A stretch of 64,000 bases of DNA from the NCBI GenBank assembly GCA_963576785.1, contig OY756141.1, forward strand, positions 434,001-498,000, in the 5' to 3' direction. Positions 27,100 to 40,024 of the stretch are shown here, in pieces. This DNA is from Chlorophyllum brunneum. Lineage: Eukaryota; Basidiomycota; Agaricomycetes; Agaricales; Agaricaceae. The notes under the pieces were generated by a model, which saw nothing but the letters and a program-made list of their open reading frames with translations, was not told the origin of the DNA and did not search any database. How positions within the stretch are numbered: the stretch's first letter is position 1; each line of letters begins with the position of its first letter. The position numbers and the translations under genes were made by a program.

Positions 27100-28056
27100 A
27101 TGACTACAATCATCAGAAAAGCTCTTTCTCGACAAGTACATTCACCTATTTTCGCATTCTACCAACTCCATTCTCACTCTCGCAACTTCGTCTCCGACCA
27201 TCCCCGACCCGGTTCCTCATTAAGCGATCCAGTAGTCGAAGTCTTTGCCGGACCGTCGAAACGTCGGAATGGTTCCTTTAGACAGTATGCTACAGAACAA
27301 CCAAGAGGTTCTCAAACATCTCAAACTACGTCCAATGTGGAAACGTACTCCGATCCCGCCCGTCTACAACCATACTACGCAAAACATCCACCCATTAGAG
27401 ACTTACCAAGACCAAAGGTGAATCACCCCCTTTCTTTCATTCTGATAGCTTCCGCATCTCCAACACATATTTACATTGTTACAGAAAGTATGGCCGTATC
27501 TGCTAGTTGGAGCCGTTGTTGGAGTTGCTGGATGGGTTGCGTTCTTGACATACATTACGAACCAGGAGATGATCTCCAGTTCGGTTGTACGACAAATAAT
27601 GCGATGTGTGAAAGATGATCCAGAATTACGGGAGATTCTTGGTGAAGCCATCAGATCGCAGCCAGAATGGTGGCTCAATGGTGACCCAAGGATAAACGGG
27701 CGGGTGCGTTCCATTTCTTGTTGAGTGCTGTCATTTAGTTGAAATGACCCTGCCGTCGTCGTTATGTGTGTGCAGATAAGTACATTACAAGGAAATATTG
27801 ATGTCAGTTGGCGGATCCGTGGTACGAAAGGTAACATCTTCATGAGCTTTTGTGTCAAACTCCTATTCATGCCAGTCTAGGGTCAGGCACGCTTTATTTC
27901 ACGAGCATACGGAAGGAGAAGGGTCAACCCTTCACTATCCGTGAGTTTGTTTTCCCCCCTCCGCCGCCGTACCTTCTCATCGTTTTTATTCTAGTACGGT
28001 TCAAAGTCATTTGTGATGATGGTACAACTGTTCTTATAGATGCGCAACCAGTCTAA
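27100..28056 (+). CDS. COA1: Cytochrome c oxidase assembly protein COA1-like
   Basis: Five exons: 27100-27417, 27485-27703, 27776-27830, 27881-27940 and 27995-28056, giving 237 residues. Residues 1-100 are rich in Arg, Ser and Gln with few acids, typical of a mitochondrial targeting region. A single transmembrane segment (VWPYLLVGAVVGVAGWVAFL) starts near residue 107. The C-terminal domain shows VVRQIMRCVKDDPELREILG, SQPEWWLNGDPRINGR, IDVSWRIRGTKGSGTLYFTS and FKVICDDGTTVLID, matching the Coa1/TIM21-like fold that helps early Cox1 assembly in the inner membrane. All splice phases close in one frame. Confidence 0.85.
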
Positions 28057-30412
28057 TTGTCCGTATCATTATGGTTAAACCACTAATACCTCATATGGCG
28101 CTTTTTTCCCTTTGAGCACTCGTGTTCTTGTTCCCTGGTCCGTCAATGTTGTGAGAAGTTCTCTCGAGTTCTCTTCATGGAACCTCTCGGAGGTTTGGAA
28201 GGCTGATGCCAATAGTTGATTGTGCCTTGACCCGCGTCTTCTCTGTTGAACAGATGGCGTGCAGGGAATATTGGTTATGCCGGCCTTCTGCATACTTTAC
28301 TTTCCTGATTAGGAGATGGCGGCGACGACGACGACAACGACGACTTGATAAACGAACGCCGTCATTCACCATGCTATGTGAATGCTGTTCTTGACCGTTC
28401 GGGCCGCACAGGGACAGAGCAATCAAACGTCATCGATTCGTCCGTGGAACGTTGCGTCAACAGTCCAGACCAATCAAACATCCGTTGGCCCTTCCATCAC
28501 ACCGTCAGACGTGGACAACATCTGTCTAACAAAAGTATTGTTGGCGGACAGGGCCGGTCACTTGTTCACACCTTCAGCTTACGGACAAAGGTTGTTCGAA
28601 AGGTGTGAGCATCTGTGTTAACGGCATTGTCAGGAAATGAGTTGAAGCATAAACTTCTGCCTTCTTTAAACGAAAACCCTCATGGCTCATGTTATGCGGG
28701 ATATCAATGATTGAACCTAGGCAAATGATTTGATCTTCTATCATACATCGTCCACGAGGTAAAGGTCTGGATTAATCTTCATGATTTACAAGCCATTACT
28801 CAACTTTGAAAAATCGTCAACATTCAAACCCTAGGCTAACATAAACCCGAACATACATAACACACGCCCAAAAAAAAATTAACTTGAGTACTACATCAGA
28901 CGTGGCGATCGCTAACGGTTTGAATTATTGATCGAGGCACAATATAAACAAGATTTCCGAGCCGTGGGGAGTTATGTTGTGTAAGTTTCCCCATTCATCC
29001 CCATCGGCCCATTTTTTTTCATTCATGCATACACGTTCCGAGGATAGGGATTTGGGTAAGGTAATGATACGCGAATGATGGATCAATATCTCATTTTCTG
29101 AGATAAATGAATAATCATGGTTCCTCGGAGGTTCGTGTCAGTCATTTTGTCCGGGTGCTGTCTTTGTATTCATTCACCTAAATTTGAGTATTTTGTTCCC
29201 CTCTTATTTTGGATGAATGGTTGTGGCTGTGGATTCACGCCTTGTTCTTCTGAATGTTGGAGAATTGGAAGTGGAAGTGTGTCAACCACAACACTTCGTA
29301 CTACTCACGTTAGCGGTGCCTTGACGAATTTCACAAAAAAACTGCTTTTCTGACGAGTTATTCTTTCATGCACATCAATCTGAGACTCGATATCCTCGAG
29401 GGACTTTTGCAGCTCCGATGTCATGACCCTAAATGCCATGATCGTATAGTACCACCGCACTAAAGACTGAAGCTTTCCCCCAGATCCAAAATAACACGTT
29501 TCGCCAAGAGATGATATCAAGGATAAGGCATTAGTGTTCCTGAAAAAGAAGGCAGATGGACGAGGCGGGCAGCTGGGACAATATCAATATCGGTGCACTT
29601 GCGGTTCCAATGCGCCTGGTTCTCCTCATGGAAGTAAACTTTCCTTATCGAAAACAAGTGTTCGAAATTTAGCGCTTAATCCGCTTTAGATCCTTTTTGT
29701 TGTTGGCTTTTAATGGTAGTGTCTTATCGGGTGCGCCAAACTGAAGATACGGCGTATTTGATACACCGTTATGAAAAGATAGATAACGAGTCTTGTTGTG
29801 GTTTAGGAATTGTAGGAGAGTTGAAGAGGGGCTAGGAGAGAAATGGAAATATCTCAGAGATTGAACTCACTATGACCGCTATGACATGTGTCCCATCTTT
29901 GATCTTTGCGCACCATCTCCTGTATGACATTGTGTAAATGTCAAACCATTGACTCAATTCACACGTCCGATGGATGGCCAGAAGACATATGCACAGTCCA
30001 TAACCCATAGCCGAGGAAACGAGGCGAGAACAGATCACGCAAAAATATTCTCGTGCCGCTGCACAAAGCCGTTCCGCTCCGATACACATTCAATGATTGT
30101 ATAGAATGAACAGCTTTCACGGGCTAAAGAGCCCGTCGTGGGGGTCTATGAACTTTATTATACACGTAACGTGTGTGTGATCCTATGTTTGAATTCTCAC
30201 CGCCACAAAAAATGACGATTAAAAATGTGTAAAATTACAATATGGTAAAAACCTAAGCATGAACTGCAAGTTGTCAGACACTTTTTCACAAACCCAAGAG
30301 CAAAGCACAGCATAAAGTGGATGAAGGAAGTCCAAAAGGAGTAATATATGACTATTAAAAAACATCAAACGGAGAAGAGGGTTGGGCGTTAATAAATTGG
30401 GAAGGAGGATGG
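28057..30412. other. Intergenic, nothing firm
   Basis: About 2.4 kb between COA1 and the 3' end of the Kre6-like gene. It is increasingly AT-rich to the right. Short frames on both strands lack known motifs. A small perfect inverted repeat (ACGGGCT, 4-nt loop, AGCCCGT) lies near 30119-30137. A minus-strand frame near 29305-29450 has a helix-like stretch but no family match. Confidence 0.5.
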
Positions 30413-32909
30413 TTAATTGCTATCGCAGTGTTTCCACATTTTGACATAGTCACTAGAGAATTTTATCAGAAAGGGAGCGAGAAAGGTGGTCGGAAGACGT
30501 ACACGATCAGAGCGCGATCCTCCACATTTGTGGGCCAAGTTGAATACCACTTGGCTTCTGTCAAAGCAAAGTCTCGCATTGCATCTAAGAAAACATCCGA
30601 ATCAACAACAGTAGAAACAATCCAACGAGTAAATACATACTCTGCGAAGCATCAAGCCAAGGTTTGTCCCCTTGCGCTTCAGGAAACCATCCATTCGTTC
30701 CACCAACCGCAACATCCATAATCAAATAAAATTCTATAAACATCTTGTGTGTCAACAAACGCCCATTCCATTTCCGGGGAAAAAAAAACAACGGATCATA
30801 AGTCCCAATGAATAATATAAAGGAGATAGCGGAATCACAACCCCAGCTCCACTTTGACACTTTCCAAAAACAGACAACGAAGGAAATATACAATAAAAAA
30901 CATGATAATGGATCAGACTTACCCTGATCAAAGGGTGTTGCATTCGTTCCATTAATCCAAGGATTCTGTAAAGCGACCGGATTCGGTCCGTCGAAGATCA
31001 CGTCGGGGAATTCACCTCGCTCAAAGAAGGGTTTGTTAAACTTGATATCGAGAAGAGTGTGGAGCCGGTTATCAACGTAGATACGCCTGTTGCCAATCAA
31101 TATATGCGAATCATCGGGTTGGAGGGGTTCGATTTCATGATGATGATGATGACGAAATTTGTAAAGTGAGAATCCTGTGGAGTAGAGAAGGGTGAAGAAA
31201 AAGAGACGTACAACCATTGGTCTGTCCACTCCAATGCGTACGTACGAAACTCGCTGCCGAAAGACTTGCGACGTTCTTGCCACCAGCTGTAGGATTTTGA
31301 AACTCCGTTCAGGAAGGATGTAGGACCCCAGTTGAGTGAGCCTTGGACGTAGTTTGAGCCACTGAAGAATCGTAGATTATGAGTACAAGGGGAATATTGT
31401 ATGAAACGGGCCTTACTCACCGTGCGGTGTACCGGATATCGTTTCCTCGGGACTCGACAATATCAATTTCACCACTAAGAGGCCAAGGTCCATAAAGTTC
31501 ATCCTTGGGAAGCATCCAAATAGCAGGCCAGAGCTTGAGGGAAAGTAAATGAGCCTATGTTTACACGGCTTCTCACATGTGGAGCTAGAAACTCACCCAA
31601 TCACTGTGAGAGACAAGGATACAAGCACGGTAAGAACACGTCCGATTTTGTCGATTAAATTGACTGAGAGAGAACAACGTACCCGTTTGGCATCTTCGCT
31701 CTAAACTCGACACGTCCATACCTGATACTTGATTTCCCCTTTGTGTTGATGCGAGCACTTTGCACTGGGTTAATGACAGTTCCAGCGGTACGATTACTGA
31801 TTGCGCTGCAAGCCTTGAGATATCCCGTTTCGTCGAATATGGTTGCACCGTTTTTCATGATAAATCCGTTGTTGGGATGAGTTTGATTGAAGGTGCAACC
31901 TGTGATGTTGTAGACAGTTCCGTCAAAGACGGCATCATTTCCAATTGAATCTGACGTGAGTGTCGGCACAATGTAGAGGAAACCATCTTTCACAAAGGAA
32001 TTGTTCTGGGACCCGGTTGTCATTTCGAATTGACCATTACTAGATGAGGAGAAATGAAGGGTTAGAAGACTTGGCAAAAGAGTGGGAGAAGTAGAAGCAA
32101 ATGAGCTGCTATGGAAGGTCGACTTCTCGCCTCTCCGAGAAATGAGAGGTCAACGCTGCAGCATTGCGTGGGGTAGAGAGGAATGAAGTGGAAGTGGAAG
32201 GAAAGTAGACTACATACCCGAAGCCATCCATATTAATCTCCCTATTGAAGGAGCCATTTTCGCCGAAGACCGCATCCTCTGAATCGAAGTTCTCTTCCAT
32301 GACGAGGCAAAGGGGTTTCCTATCCAGTTGTGCGTGTGCATAGTTAAAGTAACATTGCACGATTCCTCCGGCAAGTCCAATGAAGATAACCGCGTACGTC
32401 AGGAAATACGCGATCCTAATCCGAGGGTTTGGTTTGTCAGTCCATGGCTTGGCGATCTCGTTGCGGTCAGCAATCATATGGGATTTCATTCGAGGAAGCT
32501 TGCGAGGAGTTGCGGCTCCAGTGGATAAAGGAACAGCACTTGAGCGAGCTGACTGGAGCATTGAGATACGGGAGGGATTGCTCAGGATGGAGCGCGGAAC
32601 TGGGATGTGATTTGAGGTTGCACTGGGGAAGACAGCGTCGGTGGGTGTACGGGGGGCACTGAGGAAGCCACTTGATGCATCGGAAAATGAGATCTTGGAT
32701 GAGTGCATCTGGTGGTGACGGGATGGGGGCCGGCTGGAGTCTGGTGTCGAGAAGGGATCCAGAGTTTGGCCCTCCCGAGCTACAGTTGAAGCTGTGGTTG
32801 GGCGAGTCTCGCTGCCGGAAGCATGAGGCAGTGAGAAGTTGCGCGGGCTTGTGCTCTTGATGACATTGTCATCGGTGGGCGGAAGGGGATTAGGATTATC
32901 TGACATCAT
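30413..32909 (-). CDS. KRE6: Kre6/Skn1-type beta-glucan synthesis-associated GH16 protein
   Basis: Type II membrane protein. Exon 1 (32909-32218) encodes a Ser/Pro-rich cytosolic tail of about 170 residues, then one membrane helix (FLTYAVIFIGLAGGIVQCYF), then the lumenal start. Exon 2 resumes at 32039 with NGQFEMTTGSQNNSFV. The GH16 core has WPAIWMLPKDELYGPWPLSG followed by the catalytic EIDIVE motif with both Glu residues, then RGNDIRYTARGSNY, WWQERRKSFGSEFRTY, EFYLIMDVAVGGTNGWFP, and a last part ending in YVKMWKHCDSN (stop 30413-30415). It contains a 7-nt microexon at 31597-31603. Family role: beta-1,6-glucan formation in the secretory pathway or cell wall. It is divergent from the GT2 gene, with 1.0 kb between starts. 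Confidence 0.9.
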
Positions 32910-33945
32910 TCAAAGGAGCGTAGGACGGGTCGCGGATCCAAAAGGATGGACGAGAATATGTGGGCCCAGTGCTTTATAGGCGAGGTACGAGTTCAGGACA
33001 AACAGGGACGAACAGGTGGGCGGGGGTGTTTTCGGCTCTGACGAAAGACCGTTTTCCCTGTCAGGGGAATGATGTGGTAGAGGGGTGAAAGGGGCGAACA
33101 GGAGAGACGCAAATGGAATTGAAAAATGGGACTGACATCTTGATGTTGGCAGGAGTGGGAGATTGTGCGTGGTCCTGGGTGAACGGCTTCCAGGTACCTA
33201 GGGAATTTACGTGAAGATGAGAAGTTCGATCGGATGAGGTGATATTGAGGCTCGGGCATACCTTTAATTACATGCGATACGAGATTGACTGGAGAATACA
33301 GACAAAATCGTTACCCCATCTTGCCTTCTGCGGAACCAGATGGGAGGAGAATACACGTGTGATGGCTTCGAACCCAATCACGAACGAGGACGGAGGCGGA
33401 TATACACGGTTGTCACCAACTCCCGAGTAGTCAGAGGCTTGGTCTGGGCCTCCAAGGCGTGTCGATCACATCATTCTATGTTCGACTTTCCTCGGAAAGA
33501 GGTCTCTTGATCCCCGGAAAACAATTCGCCAGGAAGACAGCGCCTTTTGTGTCTGTTCTGGCTGTCAAAACAAGGAGGGCCTGGCATCTATAAATGGCTA
33601 AAAAGTGTGTATCAATCGTGATGAAATCGAGCTGCCGGCGTCGACAGTGTGTCTGAAAACCAGGAACAGGCGCAGGTAGGACGGCATCCGGGCCTCAGAA
33701 GCTCTCCGGCTGGATCTCTGATTCAGCTCCTGCGTGACTCCTGTGACTCTCCCCATTCCATTCATCCTGCGTCCAACGTCGATGTCTGATCCTGAGAACC
33801 ATGTTTATAAACCCGTACGCGCTGCAATTCCTCCCTGGTACCACTCCTCCTGCCTCTCCGTTCGCGATCTTATTCTTACCCCTTCCTTCTTAATTTCAGT
33901 CCTCACAGCCCCCGGGCTTGAGTTGGTCCTCCCCTTCCCCCTACC
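32910..33945. promoter_or_regulatory. Divergent intergenic region between two cell-wall genes
   Basis: About 1.0 kb between the start of the Kre6-like gene (-) and of the GT2 gene (+). It holds no convincing gene. The part next to 33946 is pyrimidine-rich on the plus strand, as often seen just before fungal start codons. Confidence 0.45.
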
Positions 33946-36900
33946 ATGTCTGCGGTCACCATCCAGAACAGCGACTACGATCTTTTTGATGCATGGCTTC
34001 ACAAGATCTGTATGTCGGCGTGAACAGTCCGATTACACGGCCTCATGATTTTTTAGATGAAACCACCCAGCAAGACAATTGGTTTATGCCCACGGAGGAC
34101 ATCATCTCCACAGGTGTCTGCCTCCGCGTCGAAGATGGCTACTTTAGAGTTTTCCCATACGAAAACCCTGCCCTAATCCCATTTGAGGCTGCTGTGAGAC
34201 GACTCAACCCCGTCGTCGCTGTGAAGCTTAGAAGTGCTGCTGTCACTGCAGCCATTCGTAAAATGTGTGGATGGTCTTCTCAAATTCTTCGAATCACCAG
34301 TTGCTGATCCACGGCTAGCGCCCCAACAGACGATTGCATCTACATAGACCGTGATACACGTATTCAGGTCATAGAAACCATCGATGAACTTCCTCAGGCC
34401 GAGAAAGACCAATGCGGTGCTTTTATCGTAAGCATCCGTCGTATTTTCCCAAGAAACGTCCATAATGGCGTCTTCTAGCGTGATGAACGATCACTCGTTC
34501 TCTGGTCATATGCCCTTGAGGCTATGATCCCACTCTGCAAAGAGTTTGAGGAAAAGCTCATCAAGCACATCTGGAGAACACGCACCATTGCCCGGAAGCC
34601 CACACCCTCCGTGTCCCACAGCATAAATCCCTCCGTTGCCAACTCTGAGGCCAACCTCAATGAGAAGGCTCTAGAGACATCGGAAGCACCCAAGGAACAA
34701 TTCGTTCCAGAAGCTCCCCAACCCCAACAACAATCGAAACGCAGGTGGTGGAGCTGGCGACTAAATCCCAAGGATAAGGGTGCGGCTGCAAAGAATACTG
34801 ATCCGGAGAAGAAGCGCAATGTGCGTAAGCTCGTCCTGCTCGGTCCGTTCTACGCTGGATGCGGTGCGGCGTTGTCTGCATGTAAGTTTTGCTTTTGCCT
34901 TGCCCTTGCTCCCTGCTTGGGGCGTTTTAGAGTTTCCGATTGAATATTCGATTTCCATAGATTTCATGTCCGCTGGTGCTGGGATTCTGTTGGAAGAGTT
35001 CGCGCTGGATGGTAACGCGGCTAGATTCGGCCTTATAGCTACCCTTCCTATCATTTTCTGTATTTCAGTTGTAAGTCTATGTTTTCTGACCTTCGCCTAG
35101 GGGTACTGAATCCCTTTCCAGTTCTTCTGTTTGCAGCTTATTGGCAATTTGTCGCTCATGTATGTCTGGCCAGAGCTTCGTTTGGGAATGAGCAGCTAAC
35201 ATCTTTTACAGTCTTGGTCCTGTGGCGCAATATCACGAGAACTCGATGTACTACTCCGCCATGAAACCCGATCCAAACCCTGAAATCGACAACAACCTCC
35301 CCCATATCACCATCCAGATGCCGGTTTACAAGGAGAGTCTCGAATTGACTATGTAAGTCATCTTATCTCCGTTGACACCTCAGCCCCGTTTCATCTCGGT
35401 TCTCGTCACCGACTGGCGATGAGGAGGACTGCTGTCGTCGTTGGTTGCAGTGATGAGCTATGATTGACCTGTGATGCTGATACATTGAACTCATTTCAGT
35501 GCGCCTTCAGTCTTCTCTATCAAGAAAGCTATGCAGACGTATGCCCGCCAAGGTTCGCACCAACGAACGCGTTATTTCTATCAACGGGTGGCACATTAAT
35601 GACTGATCCTCTTTATTCTCAATCAGGTGGAACATCGGCGATCTTCATTTGCGACGACGGTATGCAAGTTCTACCGGAAGCTGACCAACTTGAGAGAAAA
35701 GCTTTCTATGCGAATCATAACATCGGATGGACCGCTCGTCCGGGTCACTCATCGAAACCTGATGGATTCAAGCGTGCTGGCAAGTTCAAAAAAGCCAGTA
35801 ATATGAACTATGGGTTGAATATCTCGTTGAAGATCGAGAAGTTTTTGGGACAATTGTTGCAGGAGGGTGCGGAGGATACTCCAGACGAATGTCTTGAAGA
35901 TCGTGCATTAAAAATGGCAATGGAGGAGGTATTCGAGGAGTCTCAGAACCAGTTCATGCCTTGGGGTGCAAATGGCAAGAGTTTGCGGGTTGGTGAGATT
36001 ATTCTGATCGTAGACTCGGATACTATCGTTCCAGAGGTGAACAATTATTTGCGTTCAGTGGCGCTCTTCTATATTGAACGACTTTGATAGGACTGCTTCA
36101 GAGACGCCGCACGCGAAATGGGTGAATCACCCGACGTTGCTATTATTCAACACGAGTCCGGTGAGTACCCGCCGGTTCCTACGGTTATTGTTCATTTACC
36201 GACACGCGTTGTGTAGATGTCATGCAAGTGGCGCATCACTACTTCGAAAATGGTATCACCCATTTCACGCGCCGCATCAACAAGTGTATCTCCCTCGGAT
36301 GCGCCAACGGAGAAGTCGCCCCTTTTGTTGGCCATAATGCCTTCCTTCGTTGGTCTGCCGTTCAAGATGCCTCTTTTATCGAAGATGGTGTTCTCAAACA
36401 ATGGTCCGAAGCAAACGTCTCCGAGGATTTCAACATGGCTCTTCGTCTTTTACTCAAGGGGTACACGCTTCGATGGGCTACTTACTCCGAGGGTGGTTTC
36501 AAGGAAGGTGTATCGCTCACTGTCGTTGATGAACTGGCACGATGGCAGAAATACGCGTATGGTGAGTACCTGAGTCATCGTCAGTGAAGGTCGGATTGAT
36601 GATATGAATCTTGCGTGGCAGGTTGTAATGAGATTATCTTCAACCCTTTCATCAGGTGGTGGCGCAAAGGCCCGATCAGCAGCGAGCTTACGGGCTTCGT
36701 TTGGTCCAAGGCACCAGTGCATTATAAGATCGGTATGATGTCGTGTAAGCGTCGTCATCCATTTCTTCACTCCATGAATGAGAAGACTAATTATTGGGCG
36801 CCTCCATTATTCGTTTTGTAGACATGTTTTCATACTGTGAGTAATTCTACATCTTTAACCCTCCACGAGTCTACACACGCCGATGGGAAGGATATTTCCA

Positions 36901-38101
36901 TTTATAACAACTTACTGATTTCGATCCATCCTTTTCATCGCTTTCCCCTCTGCCTATCACGTCGGCACACACTTTATATAACGACTACGACACATGCTGT
37001 TGAACCCGGCCGTCAAAACACGCCCCCTCGATTCTATTGGAATCCACTTGCCACACATTGACCTATGCACAATCATAAAGACGGCATTGCTGCCGCGACC
37101 GTCGGATCCATTATTAACTATCTCGTCCTCGGACTCGGACTTCAAGTGGATCGCTTTTATTTACACAGTTTTGAAATTCTTTTGGCTTGTACGGTTGTGT
37201 TTCCTGGGGTTGGAAATTTGGGATATACGTCGTTGGAGTATCGGCTTGGGCATAGGAATTTTTTCGATGCGTTGTTTGAGAATTTGAGGTGGATTCCGTT
37301 CTTGTGAGTATTTGTTTGTTTATTCGGATTTCGCCGTCATCGTTCGCTTCCCACTCACTCTATATCTTACATTGATGATATCGTTGCTGATTTTATTTTT
37401 TATGACAGCTTGTTTTTCTTCGGCGGCCTCAGTATCCATCTGTCCACTGCCCTTCTCGCACACATGTTCTCCTATAACATGTAAGTATCTCGCCATCTCC
37501 CGAAATAGCCACTTTGGGCTGTTGTTGGTGTCTTCATCACGCCACGGGTATGTATCCCGTGTGGCTGATATCAATTGGTTTACAGGACGTGGGGATCAAC
37601 TGGAAAGGAAGTTGAGCGTTCAACGTTTTGGATTGAAGGTATGCAACTTGCATCGCGAGAGAAAGATTGTGCTTATTCAAGTGGTGGGGGTGGATAGTTC
37701 CGAGGATATGGCAGCGTTTCAAGCTCTCCTTCATCATCTGTTTCTTGTGCATTGCTATGATGGTGATTTTCACCACAAACGTAGTGCCTTTTGAGTGGCA
37801 GGTACCTGGATATCAGTGGGCTCTCATCATCCCACTTTCGCTCGTTGTTGGTTGCCACATACTTCTTCCTGTGAGTCAAACGTTGTTTCCATTCGTCCAC
37901 TCGGCGCATTTTGCAGACTACGGCAACGTACATTATCCACATGGGCGTTGTACTTGGAACTGTCGTGCCGTGATTGCACCATGATGATCACTTTCTGTTT
38001 TTAACTTATTGTTTCTGCCGAGTTTGATCATCAGCTTGGCTTACCGATTTTATCGATTATAGATTGTCCTCAATCCTTGGCTTATGATCTTCTCATACTA
38101 A
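33946..38101 (+). CDS. Membrane-bound family 2 glycosyltransferase
   Basis: Large multi-exon gene starting MSAVTIQNSDYDLF. Early exons by my reading: 33946-34009, 34057-34264, 34319-34427 and 34479-34881. GT2 motifs appear in order: GGTSAIFICDDGMQ (nucleotide-binding DDG), ILIVDSDTIVPE (metal-binding DxD), the acceptor part VSEDFNMALRLL with the catalytic ED, and DELARWQKYAYG in place of the Q/RxxRW signature. Transmembrane segments flank the core: two before it (residues near GPFYAGCGAALSA and FGLIATLPIIFCIS) and several after it (LVLGLGLQVDRF, FFFGGLSIHLSTALL, FIICFLCIAMMVIF, ALIIPLSLVVGCHILLP). The product is probably a processive cell-wall or membrane polysaccharide synthase, similar in plan to chitin or hyaluronan synthases; the substrate is unknown. 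The 3' end is uncertain. I close at IVLNPWLMIFSY (stop 38099-38101), but other splice choices end earlier. Confidence 0.8.
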
Positions 38102-40024
38102 ACGTCGTCTTTCACAATGTTTTTATTGTTCGATGCATGGTTGTTTGGGTCGCCTTGGTTGCGTCTTACGTTTCGATGAGGAAGGAAGTTTCTACTTGTG
38201 GGATCCGGTGTTGTATTATTTCACCGTTCATCATCTGCATCATCATTGGTTCTATTTTTGCTTCGGGCTTCGTTTCGCATTCTAGCCTTGTGTGAGATTT
38301 ACCAGATGTTGAAGTGAGGCCTCGAGTTTCTGATGAAGATGTACTCGGGGTGTACTCGGAGTTTTTGAAGTCAATCTAACTCCCTGGCTACGGATTTTTT
38401 ACATTGGTTGTTTCGCTTACACTTCATGACGACAGTATATACTGGCTCCATTCGGACCACACGCTCTTTGCTTCCTTCGCTGTCGATCTCTTAACCCGTC
38501 ATTCGTTGTTTTGGTTACGTCTCCGTCTTACAGTTTCTTGGCTATCCGGTCTTTACCGAACACTTCTTGGACGTAATAGCTAGTCCATACCTGTCATACA
38601 CATACATTGTACAGAATTGTGCTTTTCTCCACACACGTCTCCACACTTGCGTTGTCTTGTATTTTACCGATCGGTATCTGCTGGCATGATATACGAATGT
38701 GACATTGTCCATAATTAAAATATTGGTGTTTCGAGACACTTTGAAATCATGATAGTGTATAACTAATGTTGGATCTTTCGATATCCTGATAGGACCTCAA
38801 CTGCCTGATTGTTTCGGTCTATACGCAGCACAAAGTTGCGCCGAGTGTAGGTAATACGCCGTAGGTTGTAATAATCTTCTACTACTTAAGCAACCAATCG
38901 CTTCAGTGATACATCATGCACTAGTGGGCCCACTAGTGTCTGATAGATGGCGCAAAAGGATGGGCAATTACCGGACGTGTTAGTCTATCTGCTGTCGATC
39001 AAACACTTTTACTATCTGCATGCCGTTTCCCATCACGAGGCTGATGGAAAGACTCATCAGCGTAATTGTCCTACATCTAAACTGAAAGATAAGCGATCAT
39101 CTGTGCTGGCAGGACAAGAACACTACTCCATGTTATGAATAACATCGGGCATGCAAATTTCTGTTCGAGTTTCATGCCAACAGAACAGCGTATCAGGCAA
39201 CGGGAGTAGGATTTACACAGGGCTTATTACCGTTGCGAGGGGTGTAGAGGTATGTTTAGCATTTGTTCTGAAAGTCGAAGATGGCCGGCCCTGACTGGGG
39301 TGTTCCGCCCGTAGGAACACAGCGAGATGATGAATGCGGTGTCAGAAATTTTCCGCCCTTGGAGACCACTCGAAGGACTTTTGCGGGCAGGGTTCCATAT
39401 TTCCGACCAGGATCACGAGGATCATGATGGTCGCTACGCCCGCTGTCGTTCAGGCTTATGTTCTGACCCATTCTTTGATTCTGCTCGGTCAACGCTGCCT
39501 GTAGCTCCACTTCAACGAAACGAATCACCACCAGACGCTGACTGGACCCATCATTGTCCGGAAAGAAGCTCCTGAGGAGTATCAACGGAGCATGCCCATC
39601 AGGTCTAAATGAGCGATGGCTCCTTCCGATGATGAATTGGGTGTGTTCGACTTAAAAAGAGGTTCTTGTTAATTCCCCGAATCAGGGTCGCAGCGCGTCC
39701 AACTCTATCCCTTCACACCTTCGTCACCGGAGTGGGTGTCCCGTTACGAAATCCTAATCGGGCTCGGCGTGCACCATTCCATTGGTTTGTTTTGAAGGGT
39801 CGCTCTTTACCGAGGCTCGAGAATTGGATTGGGGTGAGTACAATACCCATCTTATGGCGTGGTAAACACTCAACCTTGTTCTGTTTTTGTTTATCCCCGT
39901 CGTCTAGCTACCCCAAGCGACACAGCCATTCCGCCACAAAACCCTTTCCGCTAGATCTGCGCTTAATTGTTGTTATTTATACAGCCATCCACAACTCTCG
40001 ACTCTCTGTTTTCCATCTTTCTTT
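38102..40024. other. Intergenic, with possible 3' UTR of the GT2 gene
   Basis: The first 200 bases stay open in one frame (38172-38285, Tyr/His/Phe-rich) and may be untranslated tail or a further exon of the GT2 gene. The remainder, to the F-box protein start, shows no recognised gene. Confidence 0.45.

Noticed and set aside
29305..29520. Minus-strand frame with a helix-like stretch (ELQKSLEDIESQIDVHERI)
   Set aside because: Only about 40 plausible residues, no family, no neighbouring exon found.
30118..30140. Small hairpin with 7-bp perfect arms (ACGGGCT / AGCCCGT)
   Set aside because: Fungal nuclear genes do not use such terminators, and the length is compatible with chance.
33364..33375. 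tRNA B-box-like sequence (GGTTCGAAGCC on the minus strand)
   Set aside because: No matching A box, acceptor stem or cloverleaf could be drawn in the flanking 80 bases.
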